This document shows positions 41,200-50,012 of a stretch of 64,000 bases of DNA, in pieces (the stretch's first letter is position 1; each line of letters starts with the position of its first letter). The translations under genes and the position numbers were made by a program. The notes below the pieces were generated by a model. It searched no databases. It saw only the letters and a list, made by a program, of their open reading frames with translations, and was not told the DNA's origin. Location: the NCBI GenBank assembly GCA_963972525.1, contig CAXAUZ010000004.1:1-64000 (forward strand), given 5' to 3'. This stretch comes from Salinilacustrithrix sp003476595. GTDB lineage: Bacteria > Actinomycetota > Acidimicrobiia > Acidimicrobiales > Salinilacustritrichaceae.

Positions 41200-42505
41200 C
41201 CCGAGGGACGAGGCCCGTGCCGCCCGCTGGCGGGAGCCCGTCCGACTGGCCTGGGTGCATCGCTCCCGCCGATGGTCCGATGCGGACCTGGAAGCGTTCC
41301 ACGAACGACAGCTCGGTGCGGTGCTGGAACAGGCTCGTCTTGCGCGGCTCTGGGCGGATCGCCTCCCCGCCCGGCTCGGCCCCGATCGAGTGACCATGGA
41401 GCAGTTCCGGACCCTGGACATCGTGGACAAGTCGGTGCTCCTCGACGCCGGCTCCGATGCACGGGCGCGCCCTCAGCGTGGCGCCGTCCGGGTCCCGCTG
41501 TGGTCGTCTGGCTCGACCGGACAGCACCTGGCTCTGGAGTGGTCGCAGACCAGCGCGCAGTGGTTGGGAACCCACGCCCGGGCCGCATCCCTCGCCCGCG
41601 GGATCCCCCTGCGCCGGAGCTCGATGTGGTTCCGGGCGAACGCGCGCTCCTCGGTCGGCGCCGGTGGCCCGGCGGTCAACCGTTCGCCCCAGGAGCTGGC
41701 CGACGAGGTGGCCGACACCCGGCCGCAGCTGATCGGCGGTCTGCCACACCTCCTCGTCGAGGTCGGCGAGTGCTTGCGCGGGCGCCACAGGCCGCGGTGG
41801 GTGGTCGTCGGCGGAGAGACGACGGACCCGGCCATGCGAGCCGATCTGCGTCGCCACTTCGGATGCGAGCCGTTCGACACGTACGCATCCATCGAGGTCG
41901 GGAACATCGCATGGCAGTGCCGCGAGCGGGACCTCTACCACCTGAACCACACCTTCGTGCTGACCGAGGTCGTCGACGCGGCCGGGGTGCCGGTCGGCCC
42001 CGGTGGCACCGGCGACGTGGTCGTCACCGGTCTGGCGCATCCGGCGACCCCGCTCATCCGCTACCGCCAGGGCGATCGGGCCACGCTCGCCGACCGTGCG
42101 TGCCGGTGCGGGTCGGAGCTCCCGGCTCTGGCTCGTCTCGACGGACGGGTGCACGACTGGTTCCTCGTGCCCGGCGGTCGGGTCGCGCCGCAGCGCCTGT
42201 ACCTGTCCCGTCACCTCGATGAACCCGCGCGTATCGCGCGGTACCGCCTCCAGCAGGATGGTTCAGGTGCCGTGGTGCTCACCTACGTGACGAGGGACGG
42301 CCGGCCGCTGCCGGAGCCGGTGGCGGAACGGGTTCGGTCGTCGTACGAGGCGACGCTGCCTGGGGTGCCGGTCTCCCTACAGGCGGTCGACGAGATCCCG
42401 GCATCGCCCTCCGGCAAGCTCGAGCAGCTGCGATCGTGGGCGGTCGAACCGATGGATCGACGTCGGCAAGCGCCGGGTGCGGGTGCCGTAGGGTCGGGCC
42501 GATGA
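41177..42505 (+). CDS. PaaK/CapK-like adenylate-forming enzyme (group A, copy 2)
   Basis: 442 residues from GTG. Motifs: WSSGSTGQHLALEWS (phosphate loop), LIGGLPHLLVEVGECL, FDTYASIEVGNIAWQCRERD with YHLNHT, YRQGDRATL, RACRCGSELPALARLDG and the late Lys SPSGKLEQL (K414). The N-terminus is built differently from copy 1 (VHRSRRWSDADLEAFHERQ). It lies inside the GNAT-CapK-CapK-BKACE operon. The start codon is uncertain, because it sits 23 nt inside the previous gene. The activated acid is unknown. Confidence 0.75.
   Translation: MRWNPGPDPRDEARAARWREPVRLAWVHRSRRWSDADLEAFHERQLGAVLEQARLARLWADRLPARLGPDRVTMEQFRTLDIVDKSVLLDAGSDARARPQRGAVRVPLWSSGSTGQHLALEWSQTSAQWLGTHARAASLARGIPLRRSSMWFRANARSSVGAGGPAVNRSPQELADEVADTRPQLIGGLPHLLVEVGECLRGRHRPRWVVVGGETTDPAMRADLRRHFGCEPFDTYASIEVGNIAWQCRERDLYHLNHTFVLTEVVDAAGVPVGPGGTGDVVVTGLAHPATPLIRYRQGDRATLADRACRCGSELPALARLDGRVHDWFLVPGGRVAPQRLYLSRHLDEPARIARYRLQQDGSGAVVLTYVTRDGRPLPEPVAERVRSSYEATLPGVPVSLQAVDEIPASPSGKLEQLRSWAVEPMDRRRQAPGAGAVGSGR
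42489..42494 (+). promoter_or_regulatory. Leaderless -10 (TAGGGT) for the BKACE-GNAT gene
   Basis: TAGGGT lies inside the end of the upstream gene, 7 nt before the ATG at 42502, so the fusion gene may also be transcribed alone. Confidence 0.45.
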
Positions 42506-43833
42506 GGGCCCCCCATCCGCCGCACCCCCTGACGCCGTACGAACCGCTGATCGTCAACGTCGCGCTCACAGGCATCGTGCCCATGCGGGACCGGGTGCCG
42601 CACGTGCCGGTCACCCCCGAGCAGATCGCCGGAGATGCCTTCCTCTGCTGGCAGGCCGGCGCCTCCATCGTCCACCTCCACGCACGTGACGAGCACGGCG
42701 AGCCGACGTGGCGCAAGGAGGTCTTCCAGGAGTTCATCCCCGCCATCCGGGACCGCTGCCCGGATCTCGTGATCTGCGTCACGACGAGCGGCAGGAAGGC
42801 CACGGAGTTCGAGCAGCGCGCGGATGCGCTGCGGTTGGAGGGTGCAGCGAAGCCGGACATGGCCAGCCTCACGCTCGGCTCCATGAACTTCGCCACGGGT
42901 CCCAGTGTGAACTCCATCGAGATGGTCGAGCGCCTGGCGAAGGAGATGACGAGCGTGGGCATCAAGCCCGAGCTCGAGGTCTTCGACTCGGGCATGGCGT
43001 ACCTCGCCCAGCACCTGATCCAGCGAGGGGTCCTCGAGGATCCGCTCTACGTGAACATCCTGCTCGGCTCGGTGAACACGGCTCCGGCCACCGCGGAGGC
43101 CCTCGTGCACCTGGTCAACGCGCTGCCCGACGGCTCGACCTGGGCCGCGGCCGGTCTCGGAGGGTTCCAGCTCCCGGTCAATGCGCTCGCCGTCCACATG
43201 GGGGGTCACGTCCGCACCGGTGTCGAGGACAATCCCTACTTGGACTACGAGAGTCGCTCGCCGGCCACGAACCCTGCGCTCGTGGCTCGCATCGGGGCCG
43301 TCGCGTCGATCGCCGGGCGGCGGCTCGCGACGCCTGCCGAGGTGCGGGAGCGGCTGGGTCTGCAGGCGGCGGCGCCGCCGCCGTTCCGGCTCCGGCCTGC
43401 GGTGGTGCCTCGGGACCGCCACGCCATGCTCCGTGTCCTCGAGACGTCGAACATGCATCACATCCCGTCTGCGGAGATGCACGACGTGGACGCCGGATGG
43501 TGGTACGTGGCCGAGGTCGACGACGAGATCGTGGGCGTCGCAGGCTGGGACCTCTTCGAGCGGGACGGGAAGCTCCTCGGCAAGACGACGCTGCTCACCG
43601 TTCTGCCGAGCGTCCGGTCGCTGGGAATCGGTCGAGCGCTGCAGGAGCTGCGGATGGGGATGATGCGAGATGCAGGAGCGGTCGCCGTCGTCACCAACGC
43701 TGATCGTCCCGAGACGATCGAGTGGTACGAGAAGCACTTCGGATACCGCAAGGTCGGGAGCGTTGCGAAGGTGATGGACTTCGGCCGGACCGACGTCGAT
43801 CACTGGACGACCATCGAGGCCCCGCTGGTCTGA
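42502..43833 (+). CDS. BKACE (DUF849) enzyme fused to a GNAT domain
   Basis: 443 residues. Residues 1-295 are a beta-keto acid cleavage enzyme: LIVNVALTGIVPMRDRVPHVP, the zinc-binding IVHLHARDEHG, LTLGSMNFA, EVFDSGMAYLA, LLGSVNTAPA and GGHVRTGVEDNPY. BKACE enzymes condense a beta-keto acid with acetyl-CoA to give acetoacetate and a new acyl-CoA. Residues 300-443 are a GNAT domain (IPSAEMHDVDAGWWYVAEVDDEIVG-type core, VLPSVRSLGIGRALQELRMG acetyl-CoA loop, WYEKHFGYRKVG). It overlaps the CapK gene by 4 nt. The fusion suggests an acyl-CoA is made and then transferred. Confidence 0.85.
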   Translation: MRAPHPPHPLTPYEPLIVNVALTGIVPMRDRVPHVPVTPEQIAGDAFLCWQAGASIVHLHARDEHGEPTWRKEVFQEFIPAIRDRCPDLVICVTTSGRKATEFEQRADALRLEGAAKPDMASLTLGSMNFATGPSVNSIEMVERLAKEMTSVGIKPELEVFDSGMAYLAQHLIQRGVLEDPLYVNILLGSVNTAPATAEALVHLVNALPDGSTWAAAGLGGFQLPVNALAVHMGGHVRTGVEDNPYLDYESRSPATNPALVARIGAVASIAGRRLATPAEVRERLGLQAAAPPPFRLRPAVVPRDRHAMLRVLETSNMHHIPSAEMHDVDAGWWYVAEVDDEIVGVAGWDLFERDGKLLGKTTLLTVLPSVRSLGIGRALQELRMGMMRDAGAVAVVTNADRPETIEWYEKHFGYRKVGSVAKVMDFGRTDVDHWTTIEAPLV

Positions 43834-43839
43834 TCCGGG

Positions 43840-45153
43840 TCAGGAAGCAGCGTCTTCGCCGCGACCGGATGGCGTCGCCTCGGAGGTGAAGGCGCGGAAC
43901 CGTCCGTTCGGGCCCGGCAGGAGGCGCTCGACGTGCACGACCTCGACCGGGGCCCCGAGCACCGACCGGTACGAGGCCGCCGTCGACGCCAACACCTCCC
44001 GATCACCGCGCCGAGCGACGATCTCGACCCGGGCCGTCCGATCGGCGGCCTGCACCACCCGGTAGCGATCCACCGCATCGAGCAACCGGGCAGGTGCGTG
44101 CATCGACAGCCACAGACGCTGCGGTGGGACCCTCCGCCCCGACGCGTCCACGAACCAGTCCATGGTGCGGCCGTCCACGCTCGAGAAGCACGGGAGGGAG
44201 TGGCCGCAGAGGCACGGTCGGTCGGCGAGGGTGACGCGGTCGCCGGTTCGGTACCGCACGAGCGGTACGAGGGGGTTCCAGAGCGTCGTCACCACGAGGT
44301 CGCCGCTCGCGCCTGGTTCGACCGGCTCGCCGTCGTCGTCGAGCACCTCGACGACGAGGTGCTCGTGGTGCACGTGGTACAGATCGGCAGCCCGGCACTG
44401 GGAGGCGATCCGTCCCACCTCGGACATGCCGTAGGAGTCCAGCGGCTCCACGTCGTAGAGCTCCCGGAGGGCGTGCCGGATCTCGTCCGTCAGCAGCTCG
44501 CCGTGGGTGGTCACGATCCTCGGCCGAGCGTCCGGAGCCAGCACCTCGCCCAGGACGATCAGCTCCCGAGCCGCACCGTTGAGGACCCGGGGCTTGCGTG
44601 CCTCGATCACGGCGGCGACCGCATCCGGGTCCCGGGAGGTCAGCGGGACTTGCGTCGCGGCGCGAACCCGGCCGAAGGATCGCGCCGCTGCCGGGCTCTG
44701 GTGGGGGAGGGCGTCGAGGCTCAAGCGCGTTGCCCAGGGGATGATGTGGCGGATCCGGTTGATGTGCAGCGCGAGCACACCCTGCTGCCAGGCCGCCGAA
44801 GGTGGGTAGGGCACGCCGAGCGGCTCCCCCGTCGTTCCGGTCGACCACACCGTGCGCGTCCCCGCAGGTGCTTCGCCCGTGGTCCACGCAGCGGTGGGCA
44901 CCGCTCGGAGGTGTCCCTTGTCGATCGGGGCCACGAGCGCGAGCTCGGTCGGATCGCGCACCCCGCGGAGGCGGTCGGCGCCGAGCTGCGTCCCCTTCGC
45001 CAGACGGAACGTCTCGCTCGAGCCGATGCGCTGACGACGGACGACGCGAGCCCAATCCTGATGGGCCTGCAGCTCGAGGGCCACCAGACGACGGACCGTC
45101 GCCGGGATCACCGGTCGGGGCCGCCGCAGGGCAACAGGTGGCGGGACGGACAC
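43840..45153 (-). CDS. PaaK/CapK-like enzyme with the catalytic lysine replaced by Arg (group A, copy 3)
   Basis: 437 residues from GTG. Motifs: VWSTGTTGEPLGVPY, VLNGAARELIVLGEVL, LDSYGMSEVGRIASQCRAAD with YHVHHE, YRTGDRVTLADRPCLCGHSLP and TMDWFVDASGRRVPPQRLW. The motif normally carrying the adenylation Lys reads GPNGRFRAF, so R418 stands where the other copies have Lys. It may be slow, use a half-reaction only, or act on pre-formed adenylates. TAGCCT lies 7 nt upstream. It is divergent from the GT2-methyltransferase gene. Confidence 0.75.
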   Translation of the reverse strand: MSVPPPVALRRPRPVIPATVRRLVALELQAHQDWARVVRRQRIGSSETFRLAKGTQLGADRLRGVRDPTELALVAPIDKGHLRAVPTAAWTTGEAPAGTRTVWSTGTTGEPLGVPYPPSAAWQQGVLALHINRIRHIIPWATRLSLDALPHQSPAAARSFGRVRAATQVPLTSRDPDAVAAVIEARKPRVLNGAARELIVLGEVLAPDARPRIVTTHGELLTDEIRHALRELYDVEPLDSYGMSEVGRIASQCRAADLYHVHHEHLVVEVLDDDGEPVEPGASGDLVVTTLWNPLVPLVRYRTGDRVTLADRPCLCGHSLPCFSSVDGRTMDWFVDASGRRVPPQRLWLSMHAPARLLDAVDRYRVVQAADRTARVEIVARRGDREVLASTAASYRSVLGAPVEVVHVERLLPGPNGRFRAFTSEATPSGRGEDAAS

Positions 45154-45160
45154 TGCTCGG

Positions 45161-45192
45161 AGGCTAGTGAGCCCCGGTCGTTCCCTTAGGGT
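45161..45192. promoter_or_regulatory. Divergent leaderless promoters (CapK copy 3 / GT2 fusion)
   Basis: Minus strand TAGCCT (45166-45161) is 7 nt before the GTG at 45153. Plus strand TAGGGT (45187-45192) is 6 nt before the GTG at 45199. Confidence 0.55.
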
Positions 45193-45198
45193 GCGTCG

Positions 45199-46935
45199 GT
45201 GTCACCTCCGTCAGGACCTGAGCCGGTCGCCGCCGGCGACGCCGGACGACCGGCCGTGTCCGTCATCGTGCCCGCCTACCGGGCGGACGACACCTTGGCT
45301 GCCTGCGTCGCGAGCCTGCTCGTCCAAGACATCGCAGAACCGTACGAGGTCATCCTCTACCTGAGCGCCGACAGCCCCGATCTGCTGCCTGACGTCACGG
45401 CCGACCCCCGGCTCGTCGTGCTCACGTCCTCGTCCCGCGTGCGCGCGGCTGTGGCGCGGAACCGGGCGGCATCGGTCGCGAAGGGTCAGGTGCTCGTGTT
45501 CACCGACGCAGACGTGGTCGCCACCACGGGGTGGCTCAGGCACATCGTACCTGCGGCTCGCCGAGGCGCATTCGTTGCCGGGGCCGTGGAGAACGGCACG
45601 CCGCGGAGCGGGCCGGGTACGACCCAGTACCTGTTGGAGTTCCTCGACTACCACCCGAACCGTCCGGTGAGCGGCCTCTGGCACGGCGCCACCTGCAACC
45701 TCGCCGTGGATCGAGCGCTGTGGGAGCAGTGGGGTCCGTTCCCCGAGGATCTCGAGGGTGGCGAGGACACGTTGCTGACGGCGCCCGCGCACCGGCGCGG
45801 GGAGCTCGACTTCGCCGCCGATGCGGTCGTGGTCCACCGGAACAGGACGAGCCTGCCCGCGGTGCTCCGACACCTGCATGCGCTGGGTCGGCGAGCGGCC
45901 CACGTGGCTCGTCGCGGCGATTACCTCGGTCGGACCGTCGTGCGGCTCACCGCGCTCGCCCCCGTCGCCGCGCTCGGGCGGGGGGTCATGCTCGGCTGGA
46001 AGCTCTGTTCGTGGGCGCGTGGCGAGCGTCGGGCCGCACTCCGGGTCGCGCCCCTGCTGGTGCTGGGCCTCGTGGCCTGGGGCGCGGGGCTGCTGGCCGA
46101 GGGGCGCCGGATCGACAAGGGTCGCGGCGGCGGTGCCGACGCCGGTCGAGCAGATCGACGGTGGGAAGTCGAGGGGGTGGTCCCAGACCAGCTCCCCGAC
46201 GGTTGGCGCCGTCACGCTCGACGGGCGCACGCAGACCTGTTCGCACGGTGGGTGGGCACCGATCCGTCGGGAACGTGGCTGAAGACGGATCTCCAGGAGG
46301 AGCGGACATCGGTGCGCTCGGTGCTCCCCGACATCGGCGGAACCTGGGTCGGTGTGGACCTGTCCTCTGGCGTCCTCTCGGAGGCGAGTGTCCACGGATG
46401 GGCCGGTGCCGTCGCTGACGTCCGCCACCTCCCCTTCGCTCCAGGCGCCTTCGCGGGTGCGCTGTCGACGTCGACCCTCGATCACTTCGAGGACAAGCGT
46501 GAGATCGACGTCGCGCTGAGCGAGCTGCGCCGGTGCCTCGCTCCCGGGGCTTCGCTGGTGCTCACGCTCGACAACCCGGCGAACCCGCTCATCTGGCTCC
46601 GGAACTCGCTCCCGCCCCGGTGGCGTGCCCGCACCGGACTCGTGCCGTTCCACGTCGGACCGACCCTGCGGGCGGAGGAGGCTCGCGATGCGGTCAGCCG
46701 AGCCGGCTTCGAGGTCGTCGACTCCGAGCACCTCCTGCACGCACCCCACATCGTGTGTACGAGAGCGGCCCGGTTCCGCTTCGTGGAGCGACGTGTGCTG
46801 CCACTGCTCGACCGGGTCGGGTCGAAGCTCACGGCCAGCCGCACGGGACACTACGTCGCGGTGCTTGGTCGCGTCCCCGCGGACGAGGTCGGTCAGCGAG
46901 GCAACGGTCCTCGGGCGACGCCGAGCGGTTCGTAG
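45199..46935 (+). CDS. GT2 glycosyltransferase fused to a methyltransferase-like domain
   Basis: 578 residues from GTG. Residues 20-250 are a GT-A glycosyltransferase (VSVIVPAYRADDTLAACVAS, LVFTDADVVATTGWL with the DxD, EDLEGGEDTLL). A hydrophobic helix (APLLVLGLVAWGAGLLAEG) follows. Residues from about 340 resemble class I methyltransferases (WVGVDLSSGVLSEASV, VADVRHLPFAPGAFAGALST, LSELRRCLAPGASLVLTL), but the first Gly-rich SAM motif is not evident. The fusion may add and then methylate a sugar. Its end overlaps the convergent pseudogene. Confidence 0.75.
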   Translation: MSPPSGPEPVAAGDAGRPAVSVIVPAYRADDTLAACVASLLVQDIAEPYEVILYLSADSPDLLPDVTADPRLVVLTSSSRVRAAVARNRAASVAKGQVLVFTDADVVATTGWLRHIVPAARRGAFVAGAVENGTPRSGPGTTQYLLEFLDYHPNRPVSGLWHGATCNLAVDRALWEQWGPFPEDLEGGEDTLLTAPAHRRGELDFAADAVVVHRNRTSLPAVLRHLHALGRRAAHVARRGDYLGRTVVRLTALAPVAALGRGVMLGWKLCSWARGERRAALRVAPLLVLGLVAWGAGLLAEGRRIDKGRGGGADAGRADRRWEVEGVVPDQLPDGWRRHARRAHADLFARWVGTDPSGTWLKTDLQEERTSVRSVLPDIGGTWVGVDLSSGVLSEASVHGWAGAVADVRHLPFAPGAFAGALSTSTLDHFEDKREIDVALSELRRCLAPGASLVLTLDNPANPLIWLRNSLPPRWRARTGLVPFHVGPTLRAEEARDAVSRAGFEVVDSEHLLHAPHIVCTRAARFRFVERRVLPLLDRVGSKLTASRTGHYVAVLGRVPADEVGQRGNGPRATPSGS

Positions 46936-48409
46936 GGCAGCGTCTTGCCCGAAGGGGCGGCGGTCGGCGGTTCTCGCAGGACCCGGACCGAGTCGGCAGG
47001 CGCCCAGACGGCGTCGGCCAGGCGCCCGACCTCCTGGCGGCTGAGCTCGTCACGGACGATCGAGAGCACGGCGGCTTCTTCCACGGTGCCGATCGACGGG
47101 TCGATGCGCAGCACGAGGGTGCCGAGATCCTCGCGATCGAGCTCGGCGAACTGGTACTCGAGGGGACTGCCTCCGAAGGCCGTCGGAACACCTCGTCGAC
47201 CAATCGTTCGAAGACCTCGCCAGCGACGGTCACGCCCGCCGCCACCACCTTGCTGATGCCCCGCACATCGCCGAGGCGCGTGCGCACGCCGAACTGGCCG
47301 AACAGGCGGGAGCACGGCTCGCTGTCCCGCCCGATGGAGCCGTAGTCGTCGTTCTCGACGTTGATGAAGACGCCGCGCGCCGGTCCGCAGATCGTGCGGG
47401 CACGTTGTGCCGGCGCGCCCGGGCTTGCATGAGGGCGTACCCGGCCGCGGTCCGCGCGCCACTGCGCTCGATCGCCAGTCGCCGGCCCAGGGTCGCCGGT
47501 TCGCCCAGGACCGTCACGAGGAGGTCGTCAAGCGATGCGCCCTCGGCCTCGGCGAGCCGGGCGAGCCGCACCGCCGAGCTGGGGTAGGTCGAGAGACGCG
47601 CCACACCCACGCGGGCGATGGCGTCGACGCACCAGTCCAGCACTGCCTCCGGATCGGAGCTCGGGGTGTGCTCGGCGCGGGGAGGGGCATGCCCGAGAGC
47701 CGCCCGAAGGCGGGCGCCATCGTGTTGGTGATGCGCTTCGACGCCGGGATGCCCTCCATGGTCGTCGGGATCTGGCTGAACCACCGCTCCGGTGGGCGGC
47801 CGGCGGTCACGCCGGAGAGGATCGCCCCGAGGCCGGCGGCGGATGGCAGGCACGGGAACCAGACCGCGACCGGCTGGTCCGGATGCTGACCGTAGGCGGC
47901 GTCGCGGAGGTGGGTGCGTGGTGCTGCGGACCGCTTCTCCTCGAAGCTCATCGCGACCGGGGTTCCACCGCTCCTCGTGCCTCCCGTCGACCCGAGGTAG
48001 TCGGCCATCACCGTCCGGTTGTGGAAAGACGTCGGGTCGAGGTGGAGCTCGAGGCGGCCTCGGCGCAGCGGCACCTTCCCGAGATACTCCTCGTAGCTGA
48101 CGTAGACGCCCTGGTCGCGGAGCTGCTCGAGGATGCTCTCCAGCCCACGGTCGGACACGAGCCTCCGCACCGAGGTGCGGTCGTGGCCGCTGTGCTCGAG
48201 GAGGGCACGGAACGGGCTCGGTGCCGACGACCACACGTTCCGGTCCAGGGAGTCGAGGAAGCGGGCCGCCCGATCTCGTACGTCGCGCTCGAACGACGGC
48301 GCCGCTCCCCTGCGGGCACGGGGTCCTTGATGAGCGCACGGAGTCCCCGACCGAAGCGCCAGCCCTGGCGCACCGTCGAGGTGACCTCGGACAACGTCGG
48401 TGCCGCCAC
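46893..48409 (-). pseudogene. Frameshifted CapK-like gene (group B, copy 2)
   Basis: Translated pieces in three frames align end to end with the intact group B genes at 48444 and 55804: an N-terminus VRQGWRFGRGLRALIKD, then ARFLDSLDRNVWSSAPSPF to FGRLSGMPLPAPS, then SSDPEAVLDWCVDAIARVG to TAAGYALMQA, then VFINVENDDYGSIGRD to VFERLVDEVF, then AFGGSPLEYQFAEL to SGKTLPYEPLG. Frame changes fall near 48298-48312, 47661-47675, 47400-47425 and 47178-47188. At the third, about 27 residues are also missing, including the CxxC/His region. It retains a leaderless box (TACGGT, 48422-48417) before GTG 48409. Neighbouring genes are intact. Confidence 0.8.
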
Positions 48410-48416
48410 AGTCGAC

Positions 48417-48422
48417 ACCGTA
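48417..48422 (-). promoter_or_regulatory. Leaderless -10 (TACGGT) of the CapK pseudogene
   Basis: TACGGT lies 7 nt before the GTG at 48409 on the minus strand, in the 34-nt gap after the 48444 gene. Confidence 0.4.
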
Positions 48423-48443
48423 GCGATGGGCAGGCGGGCCCGG

Positions 48444-50012
48444 TCAGATGACGTGGTAGGGCAGCGTCTTCCCTGCCGCCGTCGTCACGGGTCGAGCTCG
48501 CTGCACGACGAGGCCGCCCGGTGTCGACCACACCCCGGCGGCGAGGGCGCCGGCGTCGGTCTGGCGCAGCGAGTCCAGCACCGCCTGGCGGATCTCGTCG
48601 ACGTCGAGCTCGCCGAGGCGGGGGTCGGCGCGCACGGTGACGACCGCCTGGCCGTCTCGCTCGGTCTCCACCAGCTGCCACTGCAGGGGATGGCCTCCGA
48701 ACCGGGAGGGGAGGTCCTGCTCGACCAGTCGGACCAGCGCATCGCCGCACACGGTGACCCCGCGAGCCACCGAACGGCTCACGCCTCGGACCTGGCGGAT
48801 GGTCCTCGTCATCCCTGCTCGTCCGAGCAGGCAGTCGCAGTGGCGCTCGCCGATGGACCCGTGGTCGTCGTTCTCCGTGTTGAGCAGCACCATGCGGGCG
48901 TCGGTCGACAGTGAGGTCCACAGCAGGAGCCGCACCGCTTCGCCGTCGGCCCGGACGCCGGGCCGGTCGATGACCGCTGCCTCGTGTTCGAGGAGGTGCA
49001 GCTCCTCGGGAGCGCACTCCCGGCACGATGTGGCGGCGACGCCGAGCTGGGCGAAGGCGTATGCGTCGATCGCCTCGGCCCCCGAGGCACGCACGGCGTC
49101 CAGCTTGGCGGGTGTGACCGGTTCACCCACCATCCGGATGACGAGGCCGTGCAGTGCGCTCGACCGCTCGGAAGCGGAGACCGCGAGCGCCACCGCCGAG
49201 CTCGGGTAGGCGTTGAGCGCCGCGCGCCCCTGCTGGGTGATTGCGTCACGGACCCACGCGAGCACCGCGTCGGGTGCGTACGTGGGGACGTGAAGCGGTG
49301 CGGGCAGAGGGTTGCCGCTCAGCGCCGCAAGGAGCGGCGTCATCCGGTTCGCGAGCCGCTTCCGCCGGGCGATGGACGGGTCCGCCGGGTCCGTGGGTGA
49401 GAACCACGCCATCGGGGCGTTCCCGCCCGCTGCACCGGCCAGGGCAGCGATGAGTCCTCCCGACGACGGCAGCCCGGGGCGCCACAGCGCATGCGGCGCC
49501 CCGTCGACCCCCCACATGGCGTCCGTCAGTGCGAGGTTGACCGCCATCCGGCGCAGCGAGCGGAAGCTCATCGGCACCGCGGTGCTGGGTCCAGTGGTCC
49601 CGCTCGTCCCTGCGATCAGGTCTGGCGGGTGCAGCGGGTTCACCAGGTCCTGCGGTGTCACGGTGAACACCAGGCTCCCCCGTCGGACGGGCGTCGCGCC
49701 GCGTGCCTCGTCGTGGCTCAGGCGCACGCCCTGATCGCGCAGCACCTCGAGTGCACCCTCGAGGCCCTCACGCACCACCAGCTGCGCGACATCTGCGCGC
49801 TCGAGGCCTGCGTGATCGAGCAGCAGGCGGTGCGGCGAGTCCTCGATCGGCCACACGAGGTGCTCGAGGGAGGCCAGGAAGCGGTCGGCCCGACGGCGCT
49901 GCTCGTCTCGGACCGTCGTCGGGGCAGCAGCGGCGTCGACGGGGTCTCGGAGGAATCGGTGCAGTCCGCGTGCGTAGCGGATGCCCTGTCGGAGCGGGCC
50001 CACGTCAACCAC
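48444..50012 (-). CDS. CapK-like adenylate-forming enzyme, group B, copy 1
   Basis: 522 residues from GTG. Motifs: LIAGTSGTTGPSTAVPMSF (phosphate loop), MAWFSPTDPADPSIARRK, LNAYPSSAVALAVSASE, DAYAFAQLGVAATSCRECA with EELHLLEHE, VLLNTENDDHGSIGERHCDCLLG, GGHPLQWQLVE and a terminal AGKTLPYHVI with the catalytic-type Lys K515 only seven residues from the end. The extra N-terminal 100 residues (RFLASLEHLVWPIEDSPHRLL) set this group apart from the 440-residue copies. It starts 8 nt inside the end of the 50005 gene. Length equals that of the 55804 protein. Confidence 0.75.
   Translation of the reverse strand: MVDVGPLRQGIRYARGLHRFLRDPVDAAAAPTTVRDEQRRRADRFLASLEHLVWPIEDSPHRLLLDHAGLERADVAQLVVREGLEGALEVLRDQGVRLSHDEARGATPVRRGSLVFTVTPQDLVNPLHPPDLIAGTSGTTGPSTAVPMSFRSLRRMAVNLALTDAMWGVDGAPHALWRPGLPSSGGLIAALAGAAGGNAPMAWFSPTDPADPSIARRKRLANRMTPLLAALSGNPLPAPLHVPTYAPDAVLAWVRDAITQQGRAALNAYPSSAVALAVSASERSSALHGLVIRMVGEPVTPAKLDAVRASGAEAIDAYAFAQLGVAATSCRECAPEELHLLEHEAAVIDRPGVRADGEAVRLLLWTSLSTDARMVLLNTENDDHGSIGERHCDCLLGRAGMTRTIRQVRGVSRSVARGVTVCGDALVRLVEQDLPSRFGGHPLQWQLVETERDGQAVVTVRADPRLGELDVDEIRQAVLDSLRQTDAGALAAGVWSTPGGLVVQRARPVTTAAGKTLPYHVI

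Noticed and set aside
46893..48409. Reading the frame changes as sequencing or assembly error
   Set aside because: Four frame changes plus a deletion of about 27 codons cluster in this one gene, while no other gene in 64 kb is interrupted. Read-level evidence is still needed.
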